Shown here: piece after piece, positions 1 through 7,244 of the stretch
Numbering within the stretch: the stretch's first letter is position 1
How the letters are laid out: every line of letters starts with the position of its first letter
Program-made: the position numbers and the translations under genes
Notes under the pieces: generated by a model
What the model saw: the letters and a program-made list of their open reading frames with translations, nothing else
Databases searched by the model: none
What the model was told of the DNA's origin: nothing
NCBI GenBank assembly: GCA_019187105.1
Contig: JABAQM010000001.1
Location: 1,736,001-1,800,000, forward strand
From: Fimbriimonadaceae bacterium
Lineage (GTDB): Bacteria > Armatimonadota > Fimbriimonadia > Fimbriimonadales > Fimbriimonadaceae
DNA: 64,000 nucleotides
Direction of reading: 5' to 3'

Positions 1-2394
1 GCCCGAATATTGCCGCCGATGCGGGATGAACTAAGCCAGGTTCCAGAAGCATGGCAACGGCCCGTGATGAACTTGGCGGCGACGTTGGCGGATGTCAACG
101 AGCAGATCAGGCAGGCGACAAGCGCCCTCTCGGGAGCGGAGAAGCGCACCCTCATCGAGTCCCTGCCGGTCCTCGCCGTCGAGGAACCTTCGGTCACGTT
201 CGATTTCGTCAGGCAGCCGGACTCCAACCGCGCCAAGGTCCTGGAACTGGCGGCCAAAGTCGACGGCCTCCGACTTCGATTCGCCGCCTACCTGCTGGAG
301 TCGAGCCTTGAGAAGGAGCTGGGGCCGCTCAAAGAAGCAGGCGTTCAGATTCCGGCCCGGATAGAACTGAAGCTCTACGGACAGAAAATCGTTCTCGGCT
401 CTTCAGGGGATGACCTCCACGAGGACTCCGATTCCATCCTGACCATCGATCCTGGGGGTAACGATCGCTATAGGGGCCGCCATGGAGCAGGCATTGGCTA
501 TGGGGCCGTCCTGATCGATCTGGGCGGGGACGACCGCTGCGAACCCAAAGACGCAAGCCTCGGCTGCGGTTTGGTAGGTATAGGCCTCGCTAGATTTGTG
601 GGCGGAAACGACCAGTTCTTCACCCCGTCTCTATGCCTTGGTGCCGGGCTCGTTGGCGTTGGCGGCTTTGTTAAGGAAGGCGGGGACGACCTCTACCGCT
701 CCAAAACGCTCTCCCAGGGCTTCGGCATGTTTGGAATCGGCTTGATGTTCGATTCTGCCGGCGTCGATCGGTATGAAGGAAGCCTGTTCGTACAGGGTGC
801 CGCCCGGACGTTAGGAGTTGGCTGGATCATTGACCGAACCGGAAACGACATCTATTTGGCTGGCGGCATGGTCTTAAACTCACCGCTGTTCGCTGACGTT
901 CATTACAGTTTTGCCCAGGGTTTTGGCAGCGGCTATCGCGAGGACTCGGGGGGAATCGGCGGCGGCATCGGCTTGCTGACCGACCTTGCCGGTGCCGACC
1001 ATTACCTGGCAGAAACCTATGCTCAGGCAGCTTCCTATTGGTATTCGATCGGAACCACATTCGACGCTGCCGGCCACGATACTTACAGTGCCCACCACTA
1101 CGCCCAAAGCAGCGCGATGCACATGACGTCTGCGTATCTCTTCGATCTGGATGGGGACGACTTGTATGGGGTCAAGTTCGGCGCCTCCCATGCGATCGGA
1201 CACGACTACGGCGTGGCGTTCATGCTCGACCGTGCCGGCAACGACGTCGTGGTTGCCCGCGACAGCACGCCTGCGGTGGGGAACGCCAACGGACTGGGTA
1301 TCTACATTGATTCGGCTGGCGACGATCGTTATCAAGGACCGCCGGGTGTCGGCAATGGCGCCCGCGGCAGCGGCTCGCTTGGCCTATTCGTCGATCTGAA
1401 AGGTCAGGACAAATACCGTGAGGGGCTTGCCGATGGCCAATCTGCCCTGCGAGACACCTGGGCTGCTGCCTACGACCTTGTCGATCCCCCACGCGGCGGA
1501 ACCATAACGCAGGATACGCCCGAAGCGCAGCCAAAGCCCGGATCGAAGCCCCGGCCAAACGACCAGGAGCTGCAGGAGCTGTTCCGCAAGGCCACCCAAT
1601 GGGGGGTCGGTACGGCTTCCGCCGAAGTAGCCGCCGCCCTGCGGGACCTCATCGCGATCGGCATGCCTGCGTTCCAGTGGATGGTCGACACCAAGCTTGC
1701 CAGTGCCGGAAGGTTCGAGATTCGTGCGTTTACGGCGGTGATCGCTGCCCTCGGAGACCCCGCAAGGGAGCTCATCGCTACGAAAGTCGCCAGCGACCAC
1801 GATGACACGGCAAAGGCGGCGATGCGAATTTGCATCGAGGCGAACGTAAAGCAGGCAGCGGCGCACCTTGCCGTAGCCCTTCGCAAGCCTCCGCTACAGA
1901 TGCTTGCCACCAGGCTCGCGGGTGTCGTCCAAGCCACGAGCGCGGTCCCCGAAATTCTCCCTCTTGCCGCATCGCCTGATGGATCGCTGGCCTTATCCGC
2001 CGCTGTCGCCCTCGCCCAGATCGGCGATGCCGGCGCCCTCTCGACCGCCGAAGTTCTCCTCGACTCATCGAGCCTGCCGATCCGCAAGGCCGCCCTCGCG
2101 CTGTTTGCCAAGCACACCGCCAACGCTCAGGAGGTCGGTCTCCGCAGGGTCAAGACGGGTGACGAAAGGTCGGCCCGCATTGGAGTCGAGCTGTTGGGAT
2201 TGAGCTCGAGCCGGGAGGCGCTGGACGTACTTGGATCCCTCCTCACCGATGGCAGACAGGGCGTGCGGCTGCAGGCGATGCTTGCGCTAAATGGACGGTG
2301 CCCGGAGGCGTTCCGCCCCCAGTTCTTGGCCCTCCGCAACGACCCGTCACCCTACGTGCGGTCGGCTGCCCAGCGTATGGACGTAGGTCGGTGA
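1..2394 (+). CDS. Beta-repeat protein with C-terminal HEAT-like repeats (5' end cut by window)
   Basis: The reading frame is open to the left window edge, no signal peptide is visible, and the first possible start (TTG at 10) lies inside what looks like continuing protein, so the gene is probably partial. Roughly residues 140-480 consist of about ten imperfect repeats of the type GxDxYxxxxxxQGxGxxGxGxxxDxxG (for example GGNDRY, GGDDLY, AGNDVV). Such repeats are likely to stack into a beta-solenoid. After a Pro/Lys-rich linker, residues about 510-790 are alpha-helical, with the AxxALxxIGD pattern of HEAT repeats. I know of no enzymatic activity for this architecture; a surface or periplasmic binding role is inference. 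It is followed by a candidate promoter and then carA. Confidence 0.75.
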   Translation, partial: ARILPPMRDELSQVPEAWQRPVMNLAATLADVNEQIRQATSALSGAEKRTLIESLPVLAVEEPSVTFDFVRQPDSNRAKVLELAAKVDGLRLRFAAYLLESSLEKELGPLKEAGVQIPARIELKLYGQKIVLGSSGDDLHEDSDSILTIDPGGNDRYRGRHGAGIGYGAVLIDLGGDDRCEPKDASLGCGLVGIGLARFVGGNDQFFTPSLCLGAGLVGVGGFVKEGGDDLYRSKTLSQGFGMFGIGLMFDSAGVDRYEGSLFVQGAARTLGVGWIIDRTGNDIYLAGGMVLNSPLFADVHYSFAQGFGSGYREDSGGIGGGIGLLTDLAGADHYLAETYAQAASYWYSIGTTFDAAGHDTYSAHHYAQSSAMHMTSAYLFDLDGDDLYGVKFGASHAIGHDYGVAFMLDRAGNDVVVARDSTPAVGNANGLGIYIDSAGDDRYQGPPGVGNGARGSGSLGLFVDLKGQDKYREGLADGQSALRDTWAAAYDLVDPPRGGTITQDTPEAQPKPGSKPRPNDQELQELFRKATQWGVGTASAEVAAALRDLIAIGMPAFQWMVDTKLASAGRFEIRAFTAVIAALGDPARELIATKVASDHDDTAKAAMRICIEANVKQAAAHLAVALRKPPLQMLATRLAGVVQATSAVPEILPLAASPDGSLALSAAVALAQIGDAGALSTAEVLLDSSSLPIRKAALALFAKHTANAQEVGLRRVKTGDERSARIGVELLGLSSSREALDVLGSLLTDGRQGVRLQAMLALNGRCPEAFRPQFLALRNDPSPYVRSAAQRMDVGR

Positions 2395-2427
2395 AAAAGT
2401 TTTCCACACCCAATCCCGAAAAATTAC

Positions 2428-2456
2428 TTGGGAAATCGGTGGAAAAGTCGTACCAT
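2428..2456 (+). promoter_or_regulatory. Candidate sigma70-type promoter for the carA leader
   Basis: TTGGGA and TACCAT are separated by 17 bases. The spacer contains GTGGAAAA, which forms an inverted repeat with TTTTCCAC at 2400-2407 just upstream, so an operator here is possible. Transcription would begin near 2463. Confidence 0.45.
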
Positions 2457-2462
2457 ACTCAT

Positions 2463-2563
2463 AGCTGCAGAAAGGGAGTCATGGTCTGCATACCCCCTAC
2501 GGCAGACCCATATTATCCGTTGGACTGGTATAAATTTTGGGAGCCCTTGCGGGCTCCCTTTTA
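2463..2563 (+). promoter_or_regulatory. Candidate attenuator leader upstream of carA
   Basis: Between the candidate promoter and carA lie a 7-bp hairpin (GGTCTGC at 2483-2489 with GCAGACC at 2502-2508) and a strong terminator. AAAGGGAG at 2471-2478 is perfectly complementary to CTCCCTTT (2554-2561), the 3' half of the terminator, so it could form an alternative antiterminator pairing. This is consistent with attenuation of carA, but an independent short RNA ending at the terminator is also possible. No PyrR-binding consensus was recognised. Confidence 0.4.
2539..2562 (+). terminator. Intrinsic terminator before carA
   Basis: A perfect 8-bp stem, GGGAGCCC and GGGCTCCC, with a TTGC loop is followed by TTTTA. 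It lies only 37 bases upstream of the carA start, which is why an attenuator is suspected. Confidence 0.7.
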
Positions 2564-2598
2564 TATGCGCGCCGCTGTAGGCGTCAAAATGAAGTGAA

Positions 2599-3693
2599 TT
2601 GATCGCCCATCTCGTCCTTGGGGACGGCACCATTTATGCGGGCAGGAGCCTGGGAGCGGAAGGAACTTCCGTCGGCGAGGTCGTTTTCAATACCGGCATG
2701 ACCGGCTATCAGGAAGTGCTGACAGATCCCAGCTACGCCGGCCAGCTGGTGGCCATGACCTACCCGTTGATTGGTAACTACGGCATCAACGACGACGACT
2801 TCGAATCGTCCCGACTGCAGCCCGCCGGTTACATCGTTCGAGAGGCTTGCGAGGAGCCGAGCAACTGGCGGAGCGGAGCGAACCTTAACGAATTCCTGAG
2901 GGATCGCGGCATGGTGGGCATCCAGGGGATCGACACCCGCGATCTTACCAAGCGAATTCGGTCGGAAGGCGTTACCATGGCCTCCATTTCGACCGAAGGT
3001 ATCGAATCCGCTCATGCCGCTCTCGATGCCGCCCCGACCTACGACGAGACCGACTTCGTCATGACCGTGACGACGAAAGTGCCCTATGCTTGGGGGCCAG
3101 CGGGTATGGAGCCGATCGAGGGCGATGCGACCGGATATCGCAAGCGCATTGTCGTTCTCGACTGCGGCCTGAAATTCAACATTCTTCGGCGGTTTGCCGC
3201 GCTCGGTGTTCGCTGCATCGTTTTGCCGGCAACCGCGGGCGCCGACGAGATTCTCGCCTGGAACCCGGACGGCGTCGTGCTGAGTCCCGGACCCGGCGAT
3301 CCACAGAGGTTGGGTCCAGTCATCGCAACGGTCCGCCAGCTCCTTGGCCAGAAGCCCATTTTTGGAATCTGCCTTGGCAACCAAATGCTATGTCATGCGG
3401 TTGGCGGATCGACCTACAAGCTCAAGTACGGCCACCGCGGGAGCAACCATCCGGTGAAGGACCTTGAGGACGGAACCGTCACCATCACTTCCCAAAACCA
3501 CGGTTATGCGGTCGATCCGGACTCGCTGAGTGGAACCGGCGCGGAAGTCACGCAGGTGAATCTCAACGACGGCACCGTTGAGGGCATCCGGATTCCCGAG
3601 CTTCGCGCAAGCAGCATCCAATACCATCCCGAAGCCGCTCCCGGTCCCTGGGATAGCCGCAAATACTTCTCTCGGTTTGTCGACCTGCTCTAA
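2599..3693 (+). CDS. carA: Carbamoyl-phosphate synthase small subunit (glutaminase)
   Basis: Hydrolyses glutamine and channels ammonia to the large subunit (CarB) to make carbamoyl phosphate for pyrimidines and arginine; cytoplasmic. The 364-residue length is typical for CarA. The start is TTG: a stop codon lies 9 bases upstream in frame, and the protein begins MIAHLVLGDGT, matching the family N-terminus. The N-terminal CPSase small-chain domain is followed by a class I glutamine amidotransferase domain with SPGPGDP, the nucleophile cysteine in GICLGNQ (about residue 258) and the catalytic His-Glu in QYHPEA (about residue 343). carB is not in the window. The stop codon overlaps that of the convergent aminotransferase gene by four bases (CTAA). 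Confidence 0.96.
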   Translation: MIAHLVLGDGTIYAGRSLGAEGTSVGEVVFNTGMTGYQEVLTDPSYAGQLVAMTYPLIGNYGINDDDFESSRLQPAGYIVREACEEPSNWRSGANLNEFLRDRGMVGIQGIDTRDLTKRIRSEGVTMASISTEGIESAHAALDAAPTYDETDFVMTVTTKVPYAWGPAGMEPIEGDATGYRKRIVVLDCGLKFNILRRFAALGVRCIVLPATAGADEILAWNPDGVVLSPGPGDPQRLGPVIATVRQLLGQKPIFGICLGNQMLCHAVGGSTYKLKYGHRGSNHPVKDLEDGTVTITSQNHGYAVDPDSLSGTGAEVTQVNLNDGTVEGIRIPELRASSIQYHPEAAPGPWDSRKYFSRFVDLL

Positions 3694-4808
3694 CTCGCGC
3701 CGACCACGGCGAGATACTCGGTGATCGACTGCGCGGCAAACTCAACCTGGTCGTCGGCCAGGTGCGCCTGAATCGGCAGGCTCAGGACTTCGAGAGCTGC
3801 CCTTTCGGTTTCTGGAAGCGAGCCCGGTCCCCCGCCATAGGCCTTGTAGGGCTCGTGGAAGTGGATCGGCACCGGATAGTAGATCATCGAGTCCACCTCG
3901 CGTTCCTTCAGGAACTGCTGCAGCCCGTCCCGACGATCGCACCGCACCGTGTACTGGTGGTAAGTGTGGTTGTTTCCCGCGAGGGTCTTGGGCAGGGTGA
4001 TCGGACAGTCTCGCAAGCGATTATCGTAAATTGAGGCTAGCCGGCTGCGACGATCGTTCCAATCGGCCAATTTCGTGAGCTTGGTGTTGAGGATCGCTGC
4101 CTGAAGCTCATCGAGGCGGCTCGTATATCCCACCTCGTCGTAGTAGTAGCGCTCGCGCCCCATGCCGTGAATCCGAAGGGAACGAGACCGCCGGTCGATT
4201 TCGGGATCGTTGGTCAGGATCATCCCGCCATCGCCCGCGGCCCCGAGGTTCTTTGTCACGTAGAAGCTGAGACTTGCGGCGATTCCAAAATTGCCGGCAA
4301 ACACGCCGCGATGATGCGAATCGATCGCCTGGGCGGCGTCCTCGATAACCAACAAGCCGTGCCGGTTGGCGATGTCGTTGATTCGAACCATGTCCGCGAG
4401 CTGGCCATAAAGGTGGATCGGAACAACTGCCTTTGTCCGCGAGGTGATGGCCGCCTCGACCTGCTCTGGGTCCAGATTGAAGGTCATGGGGTCGATGTCG
4501 ACGAAAACCGGGGTCGCCCCAAGCTGCAGGATGGTCTCTACGCTGGCGACGAAAGTGAAAGCCGAAGTGATAACCTCGTCGCCCGGCCCGATGTCCGCAG
4601 CCTGCATCGCGATTCGCTGAGCGTCCGTCCCGCTATTGACGGCGATTGCGTGCTTGACTCCATGCCGTGCCGCCATCGCCTCCTCAAAAGCACGGTTGTG
4701 TTTGCCGACGACATACGCGCCGCTGGCAAGAATATCAAGGACCACCGAATCCAGCTCTGACTTGAGGTCTTCGTACTGTGATTTGGTGTCGACAAAGGGG
4801 ACCCGCAC
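3690..4808 (-). CDS. DegT/DnrJ/EryC1/StrS family PLP-dependent aminotransferase
   Basis: Family members transfer an amino group, usually from glutamate, to a keto-sugar nucleotide, making amino sugars for surface polysaccharides or glycosylation. The N-terminus RVPFVDTKSQYEDL is the usual family beginning, and the GTG just before it is preferred as start over an upstream extension, giving 372 residues. Visible motifs include the family's EDAAQAID segment, SFYVTKNLGAAGDGG with the PLP-binding lysine, and a C-terminal QYTVRC domain. A TACAAT box lies six bases before the GTG, which suggests a leaderless transcript. The gene diverges from speE with a 46-base gap. The sugar substrate cannot be deduced. 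Confidence 0.9.
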   Translation of the reverse strand: MRVPFVDTKSQYEDLKSELDSVVLDILASGAYVVGKHNRAFEEAMAARHGVKHAIAVNSGTDAQRIAMQAADIGPGDEVITSAFTFVASVETILQLGATPVFVDIDPMTFNLDPEQVEAAITSRTKAVVPIHLYGQLADMVRINDIANRHGLLVIEDAAQAIDSHHRGVFAGNFGIAASLSFYVTKNLGAAGDGGMILTNDPEIDRRSRSLRIHGMGRERYYYDEVGYTSRLDELQAAILNTKLTKLADWNDRRSRLASIYDNRLRDCPITLPKTLAGNNHTYHQYTVRCDRRDGLQQFLKEREVDSMIYYPVPIHFHEPYKAYGGGPGSLPETERAALEVLSLPIQAHLADDQVEFAAQSITEYLAVVGAS

Positions 4809-4814
4809 CCTATG

Positions 4815-4820
4815 ATTGTA
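4815..4820 (-). promoter_or_regulatory. -10 box for leaderless transcription of the aminotransferase
   Basis: TACAAT on the reverse strand, six bases before the GTG start, so the start codon would be at or next to +1. No clear -35 element is visible. Confidence 0.4.
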
Positions 4821-4842
4821 TCTGGTCAGGAGCTTCCACCAG

Positions 4843-4848
4843 TAAACT
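4843..4848 (+). promoter_or_regulatory. -10 box for leaderless transcription of speE
   Basis: TAAACT lies six bases before the speE ATG. It mirrors the arrangement on the opposite strand for the divergent aminotransferase gene. Confidence 0.4.
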
Positions 4849-4854
4849 TCGGGG

Positions 4855-5700
4855 ATGGCCGAACCCCTCTTCTTGCCCTTCCCGATACGAAGCGACAAGT
4901 TCTCTTGCCAGGTTCGGATCGAGCGGCATCTGGCCCACGTACAGACTCCCTTTCAAGTCATCGACATCTATGACACGGAGTGCTTTGGCAAGATGCTGTT
5001 CCTCGATGGACACATTCAGCTTGCGGAGCTCGACGAGCATGCCTACCACGAGGCACTCGTCCACATTCCCGCCCTTTCGATCGCCGGACTCCATTCGGCG
5101 CTGGTGGTTGGCGGCGGCGATGGAGGGGTGCTTCGGGAGCTTTGCCGACATCGTACGATCGACCGCATCGACATCGTCGAAATCGACCAAGCGGTGATCA
5201 GCACGTCCCTCGAGCTCCTGCCCGGACTCAGCGCCGGGGCCTTCAGCGACCCTCGAGTCAACCTCATCGTTGGAGACGCCTTCGATTTCGTCAGGTCGTC
5301 CACCAGCTCTTACGACCTCATCGTTCTGGACGCGACCGATACCTACGAGGAGGCAGAGGGCGAGCTAAGTGAGCAGCTCTGGACAAGCGACTTCTACCAA
5401 GACTGCATCAACCGGCTCTCGGACAAGGGCTTTGTCGTTACGCAGGCCGACAATCTGGTCTTCTGCCCCTACTCGTTGAATGCAATTCTCCGAGTGTTCT
5501 CGGCCGTCTTTCCAGCGTGCGGCTTCTACCAAGCCTTGGTGCCGAGCTTCGGAGGCTTTAGCGGCTACGCCTGGGCGAGCAATGGCTCCCGCCCCCAGGA
5601 ATCGATGCCGGCACACGACCTTGCCCTTCGTTATCTGAATGACGTCACGTGGAAACTAGCATTCACCAGCCTCGGTTTCGATGTCGAATCGGAGGGCTAG
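4855..5700 (+). CDS. speE: Polyamine aminopropyltransferase (spermidine synthase)
   Basis: Transfers an aminopropyl group from decarboxylated S-adenosylmethionine to putrescine or a related diamine; cytoplasmic. The 281-residue protein shows the N-terminal beta domain (CFGKMLFLDGHIQLAELDEHAYHEALVH), the SAM-type nucleotide loop VVGGGDGGVLRE, the acidic residue of VEIDQAV, VGDAFDFV, and the catalytic aspartate in VLDATD. The motif order and length match SpeE well. The exact polyamine made is not predictable. The ATG start lies behind a TAAACT box with no Shine-Dalgarno sequence. Its last 45 bases overlap the end of recX on the other strand. Confidence 0.93.
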   Translation: MAEPLFLPFPIRSDKFSCQVRIERHLAHVQTPFQVIDIYDTECFGKMLFLDGHIQLAELDEHAYHEALVHIPALSIAGLHSALVVGGGDGGVLRELCRHRTIDRIDIVEIDQAVISTSLELLPGLSAGAFSDPRVNLIVGDAFDFVRSSTSSYDLIVLDATDTYEEAEGELSEQLWTSDFYQDCINRLSDKGFVVTQADNLVFCPYSLNAILRVFSAVFPACGFYQALVPSFGGFSGYAWASNGSRPQESMPAHDLALRYLNDVTWKLAFTSLGFDVESEG

Positions 5701-6084
5701 GGCGGCCTCGACCGTCTCTTCGTCGTAGCCTTTGGCAGCCAAAAATCGAGCCGCTTGCGCGGGATCTTTCCAGTTACGCCTCTTCTCGAGTAGACCGACG
5801 GCAAAGGCAAGCTGTTCTTCGCTCGTTATGGTCGCAAGAGCGTCCGTTATCGCCTCCTCGGCCGCGCCCCGGCTCAGCAGCTTGGCATGGATCTTCAGGG
5901 GGCCTTCCTGCCGTTCGATGGCCGAATAGTCGACCGCGTTCCGGATAGCTCGGTCATCGTTAAGGTAGCCCTTTGCTCGCAGTTCGGCCACGACGCTCTC
6001 GACTACCGCAGGCTCAAATTCCCGACGCTCCAGTGCGGTGCGTATTTCTGCTTCAAGCCGCTCGCGCCTGGCGAGCATTTCCAT
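5656..6084 (-). CDS. recX: RecX family regulator of RecA
   Basis: RecX binds the RecA filament and limits or adjusts its recombinase activity. This 142-residue protein is all-helical with the RecX-type pattern: ELRAKGYLNDDRA, IRNAVDYSAIERQEGPLKIHAKLLSRGAAEEAI, and a final AARFLAAKGYDEETV repeat. It lies 34 bases downstream of recA on the same strand, the usual recA-recX order, so it is probably co-transcribed. Its 3' end overlaps the 3' end of speE by 45 bases, tail to tail. It is shorter than many RecX proteins but contains recognisable three-helix repeats. Confidence 0.88.
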   Translation of the reverse strand: MEMLARRERLEAEIRTALERREFEPAVVESVVAELRAKGYLNDDRAIRNAVDYSAIERQEGPLKIHAKLLSRGAAEEAITDALATITSEEQLAFAVGLLEKRRNWKDPAQAARFLAAKGYDEETVEAALALRFDIETEAGEC

Positions 6085-6118
6085 CGCCAGGCGCAGGGCT
6101 TGGTTATAAGGGGACGGT

Positions 6119-7171
6119 TTACGCTTCCTCGTAGGCGGCGGTTACCAGGGCCTTGGCCTTCTCAGTCTCGTCGGAGAACGATGCGCGGACCTTGCCGTCG
6201 ATCTCTTCGAAGATTTCCGGATTGATCTCGAGGAATTCGCGCGCATTGTCCCGACCCTGTCCGAGCCGGACGTCGCCATAGTTGTAGAACGTGCCCGAGC
6301 GAGTGACGACGCCTTGCGTCACCGCGACATCGAGCAGATCTCCCGCTCGGCTGATGCCCTTGCCGAAGATCACATCGAACTCGACCTGCTTGAAGGGAGG
6401 AGCAACCTTGTTCTTGACGATCTTGACCTTCGTTCGGGCTCCGATCTGTTCGGAACCCGACTTGATGGCGTCGCCTTTGCGGACCTCGAGCCGGACCGAT
6501 GAGAAAAACTTGAGCGCTCGGCCACCCGGCGTGGTCTCGGGGTTGCCGTACATGACCCCGATCTTCTCGCGAATCTGGTTGATGAAGATGGCAGCCGTCT
6601 TCGTGTTGCCGATGCTGGGTCCGAGCTTTCTCAGGGCTTGCGACATCATCCGGGCGACGATGCCGACATGGGAGTCACCCATCTCGCCCTCGAGCTCAGC
6701 CTTCGGCACCAGTGCCGCAACCGAGTCGAGCACGACGATGTCCACCGCACCCGACCGGACCATCGCGTCCATGATTTCCAATGCCTCTTCGCCACTGTTC
6801 GGCTGCGAGACATATAGCCGATCTACGTCTACACCTAGCTGCTTGGCATACGCCGTATCGAGGGCATGCTCGGCATCGACAAACAGGGCGAGCCCGCCCC
6901 GCTTTTGCGCCTCGGCGATGATGTGAAGCGTCAAGGTCGTCTTGCCACCGCTCTCCGGACCATAGATCTCCGTGATGCGGCCGCGAGGTATTCCGTTCAC
7001 CCCAAGCGCCATGTCGAGGCTGAGAGAGCCGGTCGGAATGCTTTCGACCTTCTCCCGTTCGTCGTCACCGAGTCGAATGATGGCCCCGCGTCCAAATTGC
7101 TTTTCAACTTGAGAGAGCGCGAGCTCCAGGGCGCGCTGCTTGTCAGTGTTCGCCGTCTTCTCTACTGCCAC
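6119..7171 (-). CDS. recA: Recombinase RecA
   Basis: Forms ATP-dependent filaments on single-stranded DNA for homologous recombination and SOS signalling. The 350-residue length is normal. Walker A reads GPESGGKTT at residues 71-79 (most RecA proteins have GPESSGKTT). Other signatures are [22 protein letters not shown]-like [14 protein letters not shown], loop L1 with MGDSHVG and loop L2 near [25 protein letters not shown]. The start is GTG, set by the reverse-strand Shine-Dalgarno GGGAGGA at 7180-7186, eight bases upstream. It diverges from the transport-protein gene, and a shared inverted repeat lies in the spacer. Confidence 0.98.
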   Translation of the reverse strand: MAVEKTANTDKQRALELALSQVEKQFGRGAIIRLGDDEREKVESIPTGSLSLDMALGVNGIPRGRITEIYGPESGGKTTLTLHIIAEAQKRGGLALFVDAEHALDTAYAKQLGVDVDRLYVSQPNSGEEALEIMDAMVRSGAVDIVVLDSVAALVPKAELEGEMGDSHVGIVARMMSQALRKLGPSIGNTKTAAIFINQIREKIGVMYGNPETTPGGRALKFFSSVRLEVRKGDAIKSGSEQIGARTKVKIVKNKVAPPFKQVEFDVIFGKGISRAGDLLDVAVTQGVVTRSGTFYNYGDVRLGQGRDNAREFLEINPEIFEEIDGKVRASFSDETEKAKALVTAAYEEA

Positions 7172-7192
7172 TTCTACAATCCTCCCGATACG

Positions 7193-7222
7193 TTGACATT
7201 AGTATACATCATACTTGGCTAT
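7193..7222. promoter_or_regulatory. Divergent promoter region with inverted repeat between recA and the transporter fusion gene
   Basis: AGTAT (7201-7205) and ATACT (7211-7215) form a perfect 5-5-5 inverted repeat. On the reverse strand TATACT (7206-7201) is a good -10 for recA and overlaps the left arm. On the forward strand TTGACA (7193-7198) and GGCTAT (7217-7222) have an 18-base spacer that contains the repeat. A repressor bound here could control both genes. A LexA role is only a guess, since the repeat matches neither the classical proteobacterial nor the Gram-positive LexA box. Confidence 0.45.
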
Positions 7223-7244
7223 CCACGAAGTTAAACTGCATTAT

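Noticed and set aside
2400-2446. TTTTCCACA and GTGGAAAA as possible DnaA boxes and replication origin
   Set aside because: They differ from TTATCCACA, there are only two, and no dnaA, dnaN or AT-rich unwinding region is nearby. An operator or chance inverted repeat is more likely.
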